Counted from the stretch's first letter, positions 1 to 7,484 are shown. The stretch is 13,864 nucleotides of DNA from Nitrospinae bacterium CG11_big_fil_rev_8_21_14_0_20_56_8 (GCA_002796165.1 PCWF01000065.1:7220-21083); one strand, 5' to 3'. The notes: generated from the letters alone by a model not told the origin. Made by a program: numbers and translations.

Positions 1-717
1 CTCAAGCGGGACGACCTTCCGCACAAATCCCTTCTTCCCTTCGGCAACGAGACGCTTCTTTCCCGGCACCTGAAATGCCTGGAAACCCTTCCGGTCACCC
101 GCGCATTCCTGGTCGTGGGGCACAATAAAGAAGCGGTCAAGGACTATGTGCGCGGGCTGGGGCTGAGCCTGCCGGTGGAGTTTGTGGACAACGAGGTTTT
201 TCTGACGACCGGCAACACCCTGTCGATGGTGATGGGGCTCCGCCTCTGCACGGACGATGTGCTGATCCTCGACGGAGACGTGCTCTACCCCTTCGACGTG
301 CTCCGGCGGTATTCTGCCCAATCGGCCCCCTCTTCCTTTGCCGTGGTGCCGGTGGACATCGACGATCACGAGTGCGCTAAGGTTCTGCTGGACCGCAACA
401 CCGGCGCGATCCGGCATTTCATCACCAAGCGGGCGCTGACGGCGGAGGAGAAATCGGCCTACGATTTTGGCGGTGAGGCGATCGGATTCTTCAAATTGTC
501 ACGGCAGGCGGCGGAAAAGTTCATCCGCCATTACGAGAACAACGAGCCCCGGTACCGGGAATTGTTATGGGAGATCCCGTTCAGCGAATTCTCCGGCCAG
601 GAGGCCCTCTTCCCCTGGCACATCCGCGACGCAGGGTGTTTCGAAATCGACAGTCCCGAAGACTACCGGGAAGCCCTCGACTGGTTCGACTCCCACCCCA
701 GCTCGCCTGCTCGCTGA
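1..717 (+). CDS. nucleotidyltransferase (phosphocholine cytidylyltransferase-like), 5' end missing
   Basis: The reading frame is open from base 1, so the start lies outside the window; 238 residues are present. The first visible residues (LPHKSLLPFGNETLL) match the part of NTP-transferase folds just after the glycine-rich nucleotide loop, including the conserved lysine. D91-G92-D93 (LILDGDV) is the usual metal-binding DxD-type site. A GGEAIGFFKLS segment and a C-terminal EIDSPEDYREAL segment are typical of LicC-like and related cytidylyltransferases. Such enzymes join NTP and a phosphorylated small molecule to make an activated headgroup or sugar; the substrate cannot be read from this sequence. 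It converges on hpnH across a repeat-filled gap. A sugar-phosphate nucleotidyltransferase is the main alternative. Confidence 0.8.
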   Translation, partial: LKRDDLPHKSLLPFGNETLLSRHLKCLETLPVTRAFLVVGHNKEAVKDYVRGLGLSLPVEFVDNEVFLTTGNTLSMVMGLRLCTDDVLILDGDVLYPFDVLRRYSAQSAPSSFAVVPVDIDDHECAKVLLDRNTGAIRHFITKRALTAEEKSAYDFGGEAIGFFKLSRQAAEKFIRHYENNEPRYRELLWEIPFSEFSGQEALFPWHIRDAGCFEIDSPEDYREALDWFDSHPSSPAR

Positions 718-732
718 TGGGGCGCAAGATTC

Positions 733-897
733 GTCATTGCGAGGCGTTAGCCGAAGCAATCCAGGTGTTCGCCACACGGGCGCAAGGCGGAGATCGATGG
801 CAACCCTGTCTGCGGGAACGTAATGAGAACGTATCGGCTCTCCGCCCCCCACGGCGAGTGGGTGGATCGCCACGCCGCCAGGGCGGCTCGCGATGAC
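733..897. repeat. imperfect inverted-repeat element, GTCATTGCGAGG type
   Basis: The left end, GTCATTGCGAGGCG...GCAATCC (733-762), is mirrored by GGATCG...CTCGCGATGAC (864-897). The right arm contains its own small palindrome, GCCGCC-AG-GGCGGC (874-887). It lies between the nucleotidyltransferase and hpnH and encodes no convincing protein. It resembles dispersed non-coding palindromic repeats common in environmental bacterial genomes. It is unrelated in sequence to the neighbouring element at 969-1128. Confidence 0.6.
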
Positions 898-968
898 GGG
901 AAAAGGTTATCCAACCTGTTTGATCGTTATCCAGGGTGATTTTGCCGCTCAGGCCAGATCCTTCGCTA

Positions 969-1128
969 GCAGGTTGTTGAAAAACTCTTTCGGGTGTCAT
1001 TCTGAGCCGCAATGCGGCGAAGAATCTTGCCCGAAACCCTTGCCCAGCTTGAATTTACCAATCCGGCCAGATCCTTCGCGGAGTTTATCCTGAGCCTGCC
1101 GAAGGAGTCAGGATGACTTTTTTGCAGT
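969..1128 (+). repeat. dispersed repeat, copy A (TA-flanked, MITE-like)
   Basis: It starts GCAGGTTGTTGAAAAAC and contains GTCATTCTGAGCCGC, GCGGCGAAGAATCTTG, CCCAGCTTGA and TGCCGAAGGA blocks, ending near GACTTTTTTGCAGT. The same blocks recur in the same order at 8501-8678. TA dinucleotides flank both proposed ends (967-968 and 1129-1130), but the right terminal repeat is eroded. A 15-base direct repeat GGCCAGATCCTTCGC occurs just outside (952-966) and inside (1065-1079). No protein is encoded. Confidence 0.65.
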
Positions 1129-1152
1129 TATTCGGCGTTCTCCCGGCGTGTG

Positions 1153-2157
1153 CTAAAAGATGGCTTTTGCGGAGAGAACCATGTTTCCGAGGCTTGAGGT
1201 GGAGTCGTCCACCGCGGTGGCTTCGTACCCGCAATGGGCGGTGCAGTTGGCGCACTTGCGGTTATTGCGGTGGCCGTACTGATTCCAGTCGGTTTCGTTA
1301 ATCAACTCGTTGAACGTTTCGCAATATCCTTCGTCGAGCAGGTAGCAGGGCCTCTGCCAGCCGAGAACCGAGAAGTTGGGATTGCCCCAGGGGGTGCAGT
1401 TGTAGTCTTTGTTGCCTTTCAGAAATTCAAGGTACAGGGGCGAATGGTTGAAGTTCCAGCGTCCGTTCCGGTTGCGTGACAGCAGTTCGCGGAAGAATTT
1501 TTGCGTCCGTTCGCGGCCGAGGAAATGGTCCTGATCGGGCGCGTCGGGGTAGCTGAACCCGGCGGCGATCGTCATCCCGTCCACGCCCAGAGGGCGGAGG
1601 TAATCGAGAAATTTTTCCGCTTCGTCCACGGTGGTCGCGTCGAAGAAGGTGCTGTTGCTGGTTACGCGGTAGCCGAGGCTCTTGGCTTCGCGGATGGCGT
1701 CCACGGCGGTCCGGAACGTGCCTTCCTTTGCGGCGATGCGGTCGTGCTCCTCTTCCAGCCCGTCCAGGTGAATCGAGAGAACCAGGAGGGGGGACACGGG
1801 CAGTTTCCCGAGAAAATCCTTGAGGAGCAGGGCGTTGGTGCAAAGATAGACGTAGCGGTCCTGCGCGATGAGGCCCTCGATGATCTCGACGATCTGCGGA
1901 TGCATGAGGGGTTCGCCGCCCGCCACGGAAACGACCGGCGCGCCGCATTCCCGCGCGGCCTGGAAACATTGCTCGGGGGTCAGGTGCTGTTTCAGGATTT
2001 CGTTGGGTTTCTGGATCTTGCCGCAACCGACGCATTCGAGGTTGCATCGGAACAGGGGCTCGAGCATAAGGACGAGCGGAAAGCGCTTGCGTCCGGAGAA
2101 CTTTTGGCTGGCAACATAAAGACCCACTTTAAGGGCCTGGCGAATCGGAATTCCCAT
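1153..2157 (-). CDS. hpnH: HpnH, adenosyl-hopene transferase (radical SAM)
   Basis: HpnH is a radical SAM enzyme that attaches the 5'-deoxyadenosyl group of SAM to diploptene (hopene), giving adenosylhopane, the first step to side-chain-extended hopanoids. The 334-residue length is normal for the family. The iron-sulfur motif is C38-x3-C42-x2-C45 (RCNLECVGC), followed by GKIQKP, the SAM-contacting GGEP at 80-83, YLCTNALLL, and the C-terminal DUF3463-type region with GWQRPCYLL and a CxxCxxxC cluster (CANCTAHC). All are family hallmarks. The ATG at 2157 keeps the typical MGIPIRQ N-terminus. The Shine-Dalgarno sequence is weak, with a three-codon ORF just ahead of it. Squalene-hopene cyclase and other hpn genes are absent from the window. 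A promoter and folded leader lie upstream. Confidence 0.95.
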   Translation of the reverse strand: MGIPIRQALKVGLYVASQKFSGRKRFPLVLMLEPLFRCNLECVGCGKIQKPNEILKQHLTPEQCFQAARECGAPVVSVAGGEPLMHPQIVEIIEGLIAQDRYVYLCTNALLLKDFLGKLPVSPLLVLSIHLDGLEEEHDRIAAKEGTFRTAVDAIREAKSLGYRVTSNSTFFDATTVDEAEKFLDYLRPLGVDGMTIAAGFSYPDAPDQDHFLGRERTQKFFRELLSRNRNGRWNFNHSPLYLEFLKGNKDYNCTPWGNPNFSVLGWQRPCYLLDEGYCETFNELINETDWNQYGHRNNRKCANCTAHCGYEATAVDDSTSSLGNMVLSAKAIF

Positions 2158-2205
2158 CGTATTATACTTTCATGTTACCCCTGGTGGGGTTTAAGGAAGG
2201 CCGGT

Positions 2206-2277
2206 GCGTTTCGAATGTTCCCGCATGGGTTCACGAGCCCCGCGAAGCCCATGTTTCGGGAGGGCTTTCTAAAACGC
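2206..2277 (-). promoter_or_regulatory. nested stem-loop leader of hpnH
   Basis: Three nested stems can be drawn. GCGTTT (2206-2211) pairs with AAACGC (2272-2277). TCCCG (2219-2223) pairs with CGGGA (2257-2261). CATGGGTTCACG (2224-2235) pairs with CGCGAA-G-CCCATG (2241-2253) with one bulge. The single mismatch in the third stem becomes a G-U pair only in the minus-strand RNA, consistent with it being the hpnH leader. It lies between the predicted promoter and the hpnH start. No U-run follows, so it is not an ordinary terminator. It matches no riboswitch class I recognise. Confidence 0.4.
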
Positions 2278-2296
2278 TATCCCCGGACAAAGTTTT

Positions 2297-2325
2297 ATTA
2301 TATTTTAGAATGAATCAAAGGTAAA
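2297..2325 (-). promoter_or_regulatory. candidate sigma-70 promoter for hpnH
   Basis: On the minus strand, a -35 box TTTACC (2320-2325) is separated by 17 bases from a perfect -10 box TATAAT (2297-2302), in an AT-rich patch unlike the GC-rich surroundings. Transcription would start near 2290, leaving a leader of about 130 bases before the hpnH ATG. Confidence 0.5.
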
Positions 2326-2396
2326 TTTTTAACGGACCTAAAACACATGTAGACTCCGCGGGCGGAATTCAGGGTCACCCGGGGAAAGAACAAATT

Positions 2397-2594
2397 TTGA
2401 AAAAACTTGCCCTGCTCCTCATTCTCATTCCCATTGCGTTGTTCCTTGACGGGACGCTGTCGAAAGATGTTTTCGACTATCGCATCACGACCTTCTCGGG
2501 CTGGCTGGGCTTGTTGTTACTGGTCATGATCGCGGGCGTCCTGGTCTGGGCGGAGGCTACCAAAAATCACGAAAAGGAAAACAACCTGAAGTAA
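2397..2594 (+). CDS. small two-helix membrane protein, unknown function
   Basis: A 65-residue protein is read from a TTG start at 2397. No in-frame ATG lies upstream before a stop, and a GGGGAAAG ribosome-binding sequence precedes it by about 10 bases. The N-terminus (MKKLALLLILIPIALFL) is a hydrophobic helix or uncleaved signal. A second helix covers residues about 35-51 (GWLGLLLLVMIAGVLVW). A short polar loop, GTLSKDVFDYRITTFS, separates them, and the tail is charged (EATKNHEKENNLK). It should span the inner membrane twice. It is divergent from hpnH and converges on trhP, ending nine bases from the trhP stop. I do not recognise the family. Hydrophobic pattern, ribosome-binding site and tight fit support a real gene. 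Confidence 0.65.
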   Translation: MKKLALLLILIPIALFLDGTLSKDVFDYRITTFSGWLGLLLLVMIAGVLVWAEATKNHEKENNLK

Positions 2595-2603
2595 AACTCT
2601 TCG

Positions 2604-3917
2604 TTACATCGGGCGGGACGCAACGGCCGGATGGGACGCCTCCACCCGGCTGAGCAGGGCAAAAGTCCCGGTCTCCTCTCCTTCCATGCGGATCCACACG
2701 GTTCCGTTGCCGCCGTGCGCGATGTCGAGCGGAACGCCTCGGGCGTTTTCCATCTCTTCCAGAATAAACCGGTGCTGGCGTGCGGGCGACAAATATTCCA
2801 GGGTATCTCCCGCGCGAACCTGGTTCTTGATCTCGACCTCCATCCATCCCCCGGAACGTTGTCCCACCACCTGCCCCGCGAAGGTCTGCGGAAGCCGGTC
2901 CTCCTGGGGCGAATCGAAGCGTTCGGTGGCGCGGTTGGCGGATGACACGAGAAAGGCGGAGGTGAACCCGCGATTCGCGGTTTTATCCGTCTCCTCCAGG
3001 TTGGAGGGATCGAGAGGCCGCCCGGCGGCCAGGTCGTCCATCGCCCGGCGATAAGCCCGGGTGACCCGGGACAGGTAATACACCGATTTGGATCTTCCCT
3101 CGATCTTGAACGAGAGGACCCCGGCCCCGCGCAGATCGGTCAGCCATTCCATGGCCCGCAGATCTCTGGAGTTCATGATATAGGTGCCATGCTCGTCCTC
3201 ATCGATGGGCATCAATTGTCCGGGCCGGGAGGTTTCCTCGATATAAAACTCTCCTTCGGCAGGCAAAAGGCTCCCGGCCGGCGGGTGAGGGGCCGCATCT
3301 TCCGCCTTGTAAATGTTGTAATCCCAACGGCAACTGTTGGTACACGTGCCCTGATTGGCGTCGCGGTGGTTGAAATAATTGGACAGCAGGCACCGGCCCG
3401 AATAGGCGATGCAAATGGACCCATGCACGAACGCTTCCAGTTCCATCCCCGGCACCTTCTCGTGAATTTCGCGGATCTCCTCCAGCGACAATTCCCGGGA
3501 CAGGATGGTGCGCCGCACTCCCAGGTCGTGCCAGAACGCCACGGTCATCCAGTTCATGGTATTGGTTTGCACCGAGAGATGTACGGGCACCTGCGGGAAC
3601 TCGCGGAGCGCGAAACGGATGAGTCCCGGATCGGACATGATAAACGCATCGGCTCCGGCCTCGGCATAGGTGGCAAGGGATTTCTGGAACGACCCGATCT
3701 TGCGGTTGGGAGGCAGGATGTTGGCGGTGATGTAAATTTTTTTCCCCAGTCCATGCGCGTACGCGATCGCTTGTCTGAGCGATTCGTCGCGGAACCCGTT
3801 CTGCCGGGCGCGCAGGGAAAACCGCGGAATGCCCGCATAGACCGCATCGGCTCCGTAGGCGAGGGCGTAGCGGAGTTTTTCGGGACTTCCGGCGGGGGAC
3901 AACAATTCAACCTTCAT
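2604..3917 (-). CDS. trhP: TrhP/YegQ-type U32 protein, tRNA uridine hydroxylation
   Basis: TrhP (YegQ) is needed for prephenate-dependent formation of 5-hydroxyuridine at tRNA position 34, the precursor of cmo5U and mcmo5U. The 437-residue length fits. The U32 signature EAFVHGSICIAYSGRCLLS is at residues 161-179, and NHRDANQGTCTNSCRW follows. This gives four cysteines (C169, C176, C192, C196) positioned as in iron-sulfur-binding members. The N-terminus (VELLSPAGSPEKLRYALAYGADAVYAG) is the standard TIM-barrel opening. The start ATG at 3917 has GAGGTG eight bases upstream. Older annotations call this family collagenase-like protease; the YegQ-specific cysteine block makes the tRNA role likelier. 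TrhO and CmoA/CmoB are not in the window. Confidence 0.9.
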   Translation of the reverse strand: MKVELLSPAGSPEKLRYALAYGADAVYAGIPRFSLRARQNGFRDESLRQAIAYAHGLGKKIYITANILPPNRKIGSFQKSLATYAEAGADAFIMSDPGLIRFALREFPQVPVHLSVQTNTMNWMTVAFWHDLGVRRTILSRELSLEEIREIHEKVPGMELEAFVHGSICIAYSGRCLLSNYFNHRDANQGTCTNSCRWDYNIYKAEDAAPHPPAGSLLPAEGEFYIEETSRPGQLMPIDEDEHGTYIMNSRDLRAMEWLTDLRGAGVLSFKIEGRSKSVYYLSRVTRAYRRAMDDLAAGRPLDPSNLEETDKTANRGFTSAFLVSSANRATERFDSPQEDRLPQTFAGQVVGQRSGGWMEVEIKNQVRAGDTLEYLSPARQHRFILEEMENARGVPLDIAHGGNGTVWIRMEGEETGTFALLSRVEASHPAVASRPM

Positions 3918-3964
3918 CGCGCGTGCACCTCATCAGTTAACGACCGGGACCTGGACATCCGGAA

Positions 3965-3994
3965 AGTTTACACTACTTTGTTTTCGGCGGTCAA
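3965..3994 (-). promoter_or_regulatory. candidate sigma-70 promoter for trhP
   Basis: On the minus strand, -35 TTGACC (3989-3994, 5/6 match) and -10 TAAACT (3965-3970, 4/6) are 18 bases apart. The start site would be near 3958, about 40 bases ahead of the ATG. Confidence 0.45.
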
Positions 3995-4030
3995 ACGAAC
4001 CGCGCGGCCGGGCAAAACCCGGACCTTGAG

Positions 4031-4150
4031 GCAAGATTCCCCGTCGCTTTGCCGCTCCTCGGAATGACAACGAATTTTTGGGGTCCTTTGCGCTCTTCGC
4101 GTGCTTTGCGGAAAAAAGGGTTTGACCGCAAAGGGCGCCCAGGCCGCAAC
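4031..4150 (-). repeat. relic of dispersed palindromic repeats
   Basis: Read on the minus strand, 4031-4070 gives GTCATTCCGAGGAGCGGC... ending GGAATCTTGC, the same kind of motif as copies A and B but a different variant. Next to it, CTTTGCGG (4104-4111) and CCGCAAAG (4126-4133) form an 8-base palindrome inside a 'CTTTGCG' repeat. It lies between trhP and the following cyclic-nucleotide-binding gene and has no coding content. Confidence 0.45.
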
Positions 4151-4184
4151 GATGGATTGGGGAAAGGGTTGCGGACCGGGAAAT

Positions 4185-4583
4185 TCAGATTCGGTCTTTG
4201 AAGGGAGAAACGGGTTCGGTCTGGCCGCTGGCCTGCAGGTCTTCCACCAGTTTGAGGGTGGCGCGGAGCCTCGTGGCGAGAACGCGCAGGATCGGCATGA
4301 GAGCCTGAGGGTTGTGCTGGGCGAGGGAATTGAAGGTTTCCGGCGTGAGAACGCTGATTTGGCAATCTTCCAGCGCCATCACGGAGGCGGAGCGGGGAAG
4401 ACCGTCGATCAGCCCCATCTCGCCGAAGATTTCCCCTTCGGAAAGAATCCCCATAACCTGTTTTTCGCCGTTGGGACGGCGTTTGGACACCTCGACTTTG
4501 CCCGATTCGATGATATAGGCGCAATCGCTCAGGGTACCTTCCTGAATAATTTCTTCACCCTTTTTGAAAAAAATGGGTTTCAT
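4185..4583 (-). CDS. single-domain cyclic nucleotide-binding protein
   Basis: The 132-residue protein is essentially one cNMP-binding (CAP_ED) domain. It opens FFKKGEEIIQEGTLSDCAYIIESGKVEV, the standard first beta strands. The phosphate-binding cassette FGEMGLIDGLPRSASV (residues 53-68) keeps the glutamate at 55 and the arginine at 64 that contact the cyclic nucleotide. A helix (about 83-119) and a short polar tail (QASGQTEPVSPFKDRI) follow. There is no DNA-binding, kinase or channel domain, so it probably works as a partner or sensor protein. The ATG at 4583 lacks a clear Shine-Dalgarno sequence. It follows a second, degenerate cNMP-fold gene, separated by a terminator and its own promoter. 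The ligand (cAMP, cGMP or none) is unknown. Confidence 0.88.
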   Translation of the reverse strand: MKPIFFKKGEEIIQEGTLSDCAYIIESGKVEVSKRRPNGEKQVMGILSEGEIFGEMGLIDGLPRSASVMALEDCQISVLTPETFNSLAQHNPQALMPILRVLATRLRATLKLVEDLQASGQTEPVSPFKDRI

Positions 4584-4642
4584 GGGGTTGGAGAACGTAA
4601 GAGATTATAACCGCTATTTCTTTATCGGAAATACAGCGGGCC

Positions 4643-4668
4643 AACTTTGCAAAATTATGGCAAAGGTT
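4643..4668. promoter_or_regulatory. inverted repeat, candidate operator
   Basis: AACTTTGC (4643-4650) and GCAAAGGTT (4660-4668) form an imperfect inverted repeat around nine AT-rich bases. It lies between the predicted promoter and start codon of the 4185-4583 gene. It could be an operator or an RNA hairpin; the protein that might bind it is unknown. Confidence 0.3.
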
Positions 4669-4702
4669 ATCATTTTCGGGTGTGGAGGGGTATCCCATAA
4701 TG

Positions 4703-4731
4703 ATTATATATAAATACGTCACCGGGAACAA
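4703..4731 (-). promoter_or_regulatory. candidate sigma-70 promoter for the 4185-4583 gene
   Basis: A perfect -10 box TATAAT (4703-4708) on the minus strand lies 17 bases from a weak -35 TTGTTC (4726-4731). It is immediately downstream of the terminator of the preceding operon. This implies independent transcription of the second cyclic-nucleotide-binding gene, with a leader of about 110 bases. A nearer TATAAT at 4604-4609 lacks a -35 partner. Confidence 0.4.
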
Positions 4732-4741
4732 CCCGGGGGCC

Positions 4742-4785
4742 AAAAAAACAAAAGGACCGCCGTTACTTTCCGGCCGATCCTTTTT
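4742..4785 (-). terminator. intrinsic terminator after the sigma-54 operon
   Basis: On the minus strand AAAAAGGATCGGCC pairs with GGCGGTCCTTTTT (one bulge) around a loop near GGAAAGTAAC, followed by TGTTTTTTTGG. It lies about 30 bases beyond the stop at 4815. The A-rich 5' arm means it may also work on the other strand. Confidence 0.8.
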
Positions 4786-4814
4786 ATTCGTGCTCTCCTG
4801 GTTTTTCCGGGAGG

Positions 4815-5129
4815 TTACTCCAGCATGGACTGATAACTCTCACGTGTCAGGAGAGTGATTTGGCACTCTTCCAATGCCCGGGCGGTATTGGCGAAAGGCA
4901 CCCCGAAAATGAGGCTCATTTCGCCGAAAATCTGGTCGGGTCCGATGATGGAAGCCACCGATTCCATCCCGTCCTCCCCATGTTCAAGCAACTCTACGCG
5001 TCCCGAATCGACGATGAAGGCGCATTGAAGGTGTTGACCTTCCTGGGCGATAATTTCGCCTTTAGCATATTGTTTGATCATAGCCGTCGATAATCCCGAT
5101 TGCCTCCAATTGTCAATATGTTCAATCAT
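4815..5129 (-). CDS. cyclic nucleotide-binding-fold protein lacking the phosphate-binding arginine
   Basis: A 104-residue single cNMP-binding-fold protein, starting at ATG 5129 (a TTG six bases earlier is possible). YAKGEIIAQEGQHLQCAFIVDSGRVELL aligns with the first half of the 4185-4583 protein, and FGEMSLIFGVPFANTARALEEC with its phosphate-binding cassette. Where the neighbour has P-R-S-A, this has P78-F79-A80-N81, so the arginine that grips the cyclic phosphate is gone although the glutamate (E70) remains. The fold therefore probably serves as a protein-binding or ligand-independent module. It begins six bases after the stop of the preceding small membrane protein gene, so it belongs to the same transcript, and is followed by a terminator. 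It ends at the fold's last strand and lacks the C-terminal lid helix. Confidence 0.82.
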   Translation of the reverse strand: MIEHIDNWRQSGLSTAMIKQYAKGEIIAQEGQHLQCAFIVDSGRVELLEHGEDGMESVASIIGPDQIFGEMSLIFGVPFANTARALEECQITLLTRESYQSMLE

Positions 5130-5135
5130 TATCAA

Positions 5136-5408
5136 TTATCTTCGCAGTAGGTTGTTGAAGTTATCCAGTTTCCCGCCCTGCTTGACTTCGCTCTGTTGTT
5201 GTCGGGCTTTATCCGCCTGCTGGTTGCCCGGGGTATACAGGAATCCTACCGCCCCCATAAAGGCCAGCAAGGTCAGAATGGCGGCCCAGGGAATTTTGGC
5301 TCCCTGTTGGATGGGCCGCGGCCTCGACGATGCCATTTTCCGGCTGGCTGTATTTTTTAAAGGTTTCCGGCCATTTCCGGCCTCGACCACGGTTCCTGCC
5401 GCTGTCAT
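5136..5408 (-). CDS. 90-residue single-helix membrane protein, paralogue 2
   Basis: The start is placed at ATG 5408 because AAAGGAG lies nine bases upstream; a longer in-frame reading to 5462 has no such signal. The protein has a polar, basic N-terminal segment (about 39 residues rich in K, R, S), one membrane helix at about 40-58 (PWAAILTLLAFMGAVGFLYTP), and a polar Q/K-rich tail. It has the same length and layout as the upstream gene product and shares W..A...AF.G.V.FLY.P across the helix. The basic segment before the helix predicts N-in, C-out topology. It is the second gene of the predicted sigma-54 operon. Family and function are unknown. Confidence 0.75.
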   Translation of the reverse strand: MTAAGTVVEAGNGRKPLKNTASRKMASSRPRPIQQGAKIPWAAILTLLAFMGAVGFLYTPGNQQADKARQQQSEVKQGGKLDNFNNLLRR

Positions 5409-5475
5409 GATAACCAACTCCTTTCCTCTCTTATTGCCCCGTTTCCAATCCTGGCGGACCAAGGCTCAGAGGCGC

Positions 5476-5488
5476 TCCCGAATCGGGA
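5476..5488 (-). other. intercistronic hairpin
   Basis: TCCCG-AAT-CGGGA forms a short perfect hairpin two bases after the stop of the first 90-residue gene, in the 81-base gap before the second. It may stabilise the upstream message or lower expression downstream; with no U-run it is not a full terminator. Confidence 0.3.
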
Positions 5489-5489
5489 C

Positions 5490-5762
5490 TTATTTGGCAG
5501 TCAAACCTGAAGCAAACACGCCGCCCGGTTTCCCGCTTTTCTTGGCGGAGTCCCCCTGCGGAATATTCGGGTTGTACAAAAACGCGACCATGCCCAAAAA
5601 CGCGATGAACGCCGCAACGGCCTTCCAATTAAGTCCCATCAATCCATCTTTCGCGGGTTTGGAAGCAACTACCCCCTTCTCCTTGGAGGAAGCCGCAACT
5701 TTTTTTCCCGCCGGGCGGATGTTTTTCCCGTTGGTTCTGGTTTTGGTTTCGACTGTGCTCAT
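5490..5762 (-). CDS. 90-residue single-helix membrane protein, paralogue 1
   Basis: The ATG at 5762 is preceded by AAGGG with ten-base spacing, and the sigma-54 promoter start site would lie about 48 bases upstream. A basic, low-complexity N-terminal region (residues 1-40, many K, S, A) leads to one membrane helix at about 46-63 (WKAVAAFIAFLGMVAFLYNP). A short G/K-rich tail follows. It has the same length and architecture as the next gene in the operon, with helix-region similarity, so the pair looks like a tandem duplication. N-in topology is predicted from charge. An overlapping seven-codon ORF (MNTLQGL) lies directly upstream and may be chance. The family is not recognised. The regulated promoter and position suggest an inducible envelope function. 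Confidence 0.78.
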   Translation of the reverse strand: MSTVETKTRTNGKNIRPAGKKVAASSKEKGVVASKPAKDGLMGLNWKAVAAFIAFLGMVAFLYNPNIPQGDSAKKSGKPGGVFASGLTAK

Positions 5763-5820
5763 GATTTTACAACCCTTGTAAAGTGTTCATCCCGTTGTTT
5801 ACTCATCCCACTATCTAGAG

Positions 5821-5837
5821 TGCATTTTCTATGCCAA
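5821..5837 (-). promoter_or_regulatory. sigma-54 (-24/-12) promoter
   Basis: On the minus strand the sequence is TTGGCATAGAAAATGCA. The invariant GG (-24) and GC (-12) doublets are present and correctly spaced (12 bases G to G) against the consensus TGGCAC-N5-TTGC. Transcription would start near 5810 and read the two 90-residue membrane protein genes and the degenerate cNMP-fold gene. The neighbouring gene encodes a sigma-54 activator. Confidence 0.8.
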
Positions 5838-5932
5838 CCCTAATCCAAGTTTCGGATAAAGTAATAACCCATTATATTTAAATGGTTTATTTAAATTTTT
5901 GGAAGTTGGCTCCCCCCCGCAGGGCTCATAAT

Positions 5933-5995
5933 TGTCTCAAATTGAAACAGATCGTCTCACTCTGTCTCAATTTGATTCTCATTGTGAGACTTGTC

Positions 5996-5998
<3 letters not shown>
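5933..5998. promoter_or_regulatory. enhancer (UAS) array for the adjacent NtrC-type regulator
   Basis: A cluster of GTCTCA/TGAGAC half-sites is present. TGTCTCAAATTGAAACA (5933-5949) is a near-perfect dyad. A single GTCTCA sits at 5954-5959. TGTCTCAATTTGA (5963-5975) repeats 12 of the first 13 bases of the first site. TGAGAC-TT-GTCTCA (5985-5998) is a perfect palindrome. The array lies about 100-165 bases upstream of the -24/-12 promoter, the usual range for sigma-54 enhancers. It touches the 3' end of the regulator gene. An AT-rich spacer (5869-5900) could ease DNA looping. Confidence 0.72.
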
Positions 5999-7435
<1,437 letters not shown>

Positions 7436-7484
7436 GCTCTGTCTCCCGGAATCGGATCGGGCCGGCCCCGCGCCGGAGCCAACA

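Noticed and set aside
4604..4609. TATAAT close to the start of the 4185-4583 gene
   Set aside because: No recognisable -35 box at 16-18 bases; the pair at 4703-4731 is better.
4555..4743. 62-residue minus-strand ORF in the leader of the second cNMP-binding gene
   Set aside because: It overlaps the cNMP-binding start out of frame, spans the predicted promoter and terminator, and has no ribosome-binding site.
5150..5162. AGGTTGTTGAAG resembling the dispersed-element end
   Set aside because: It lies within the coding sequence of the second membrane protein and lacks the rest of the element or a partner end.
5409..5462. 18-residue extension of the second 90-residue membrane protein
   Set aside because: AAAGGAG fits the ATG at 5408, and that start gives the same length as its paralogue.
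5763..5790. Seven-codon ORF (MNTLQGL) ahead of the first 90-residue membrane protein
   Set aside because: It has no ribosome-binding site of its own; its TTACAAGGG simply contains the binding site of the downstream gene. Chance is the simpler reading.
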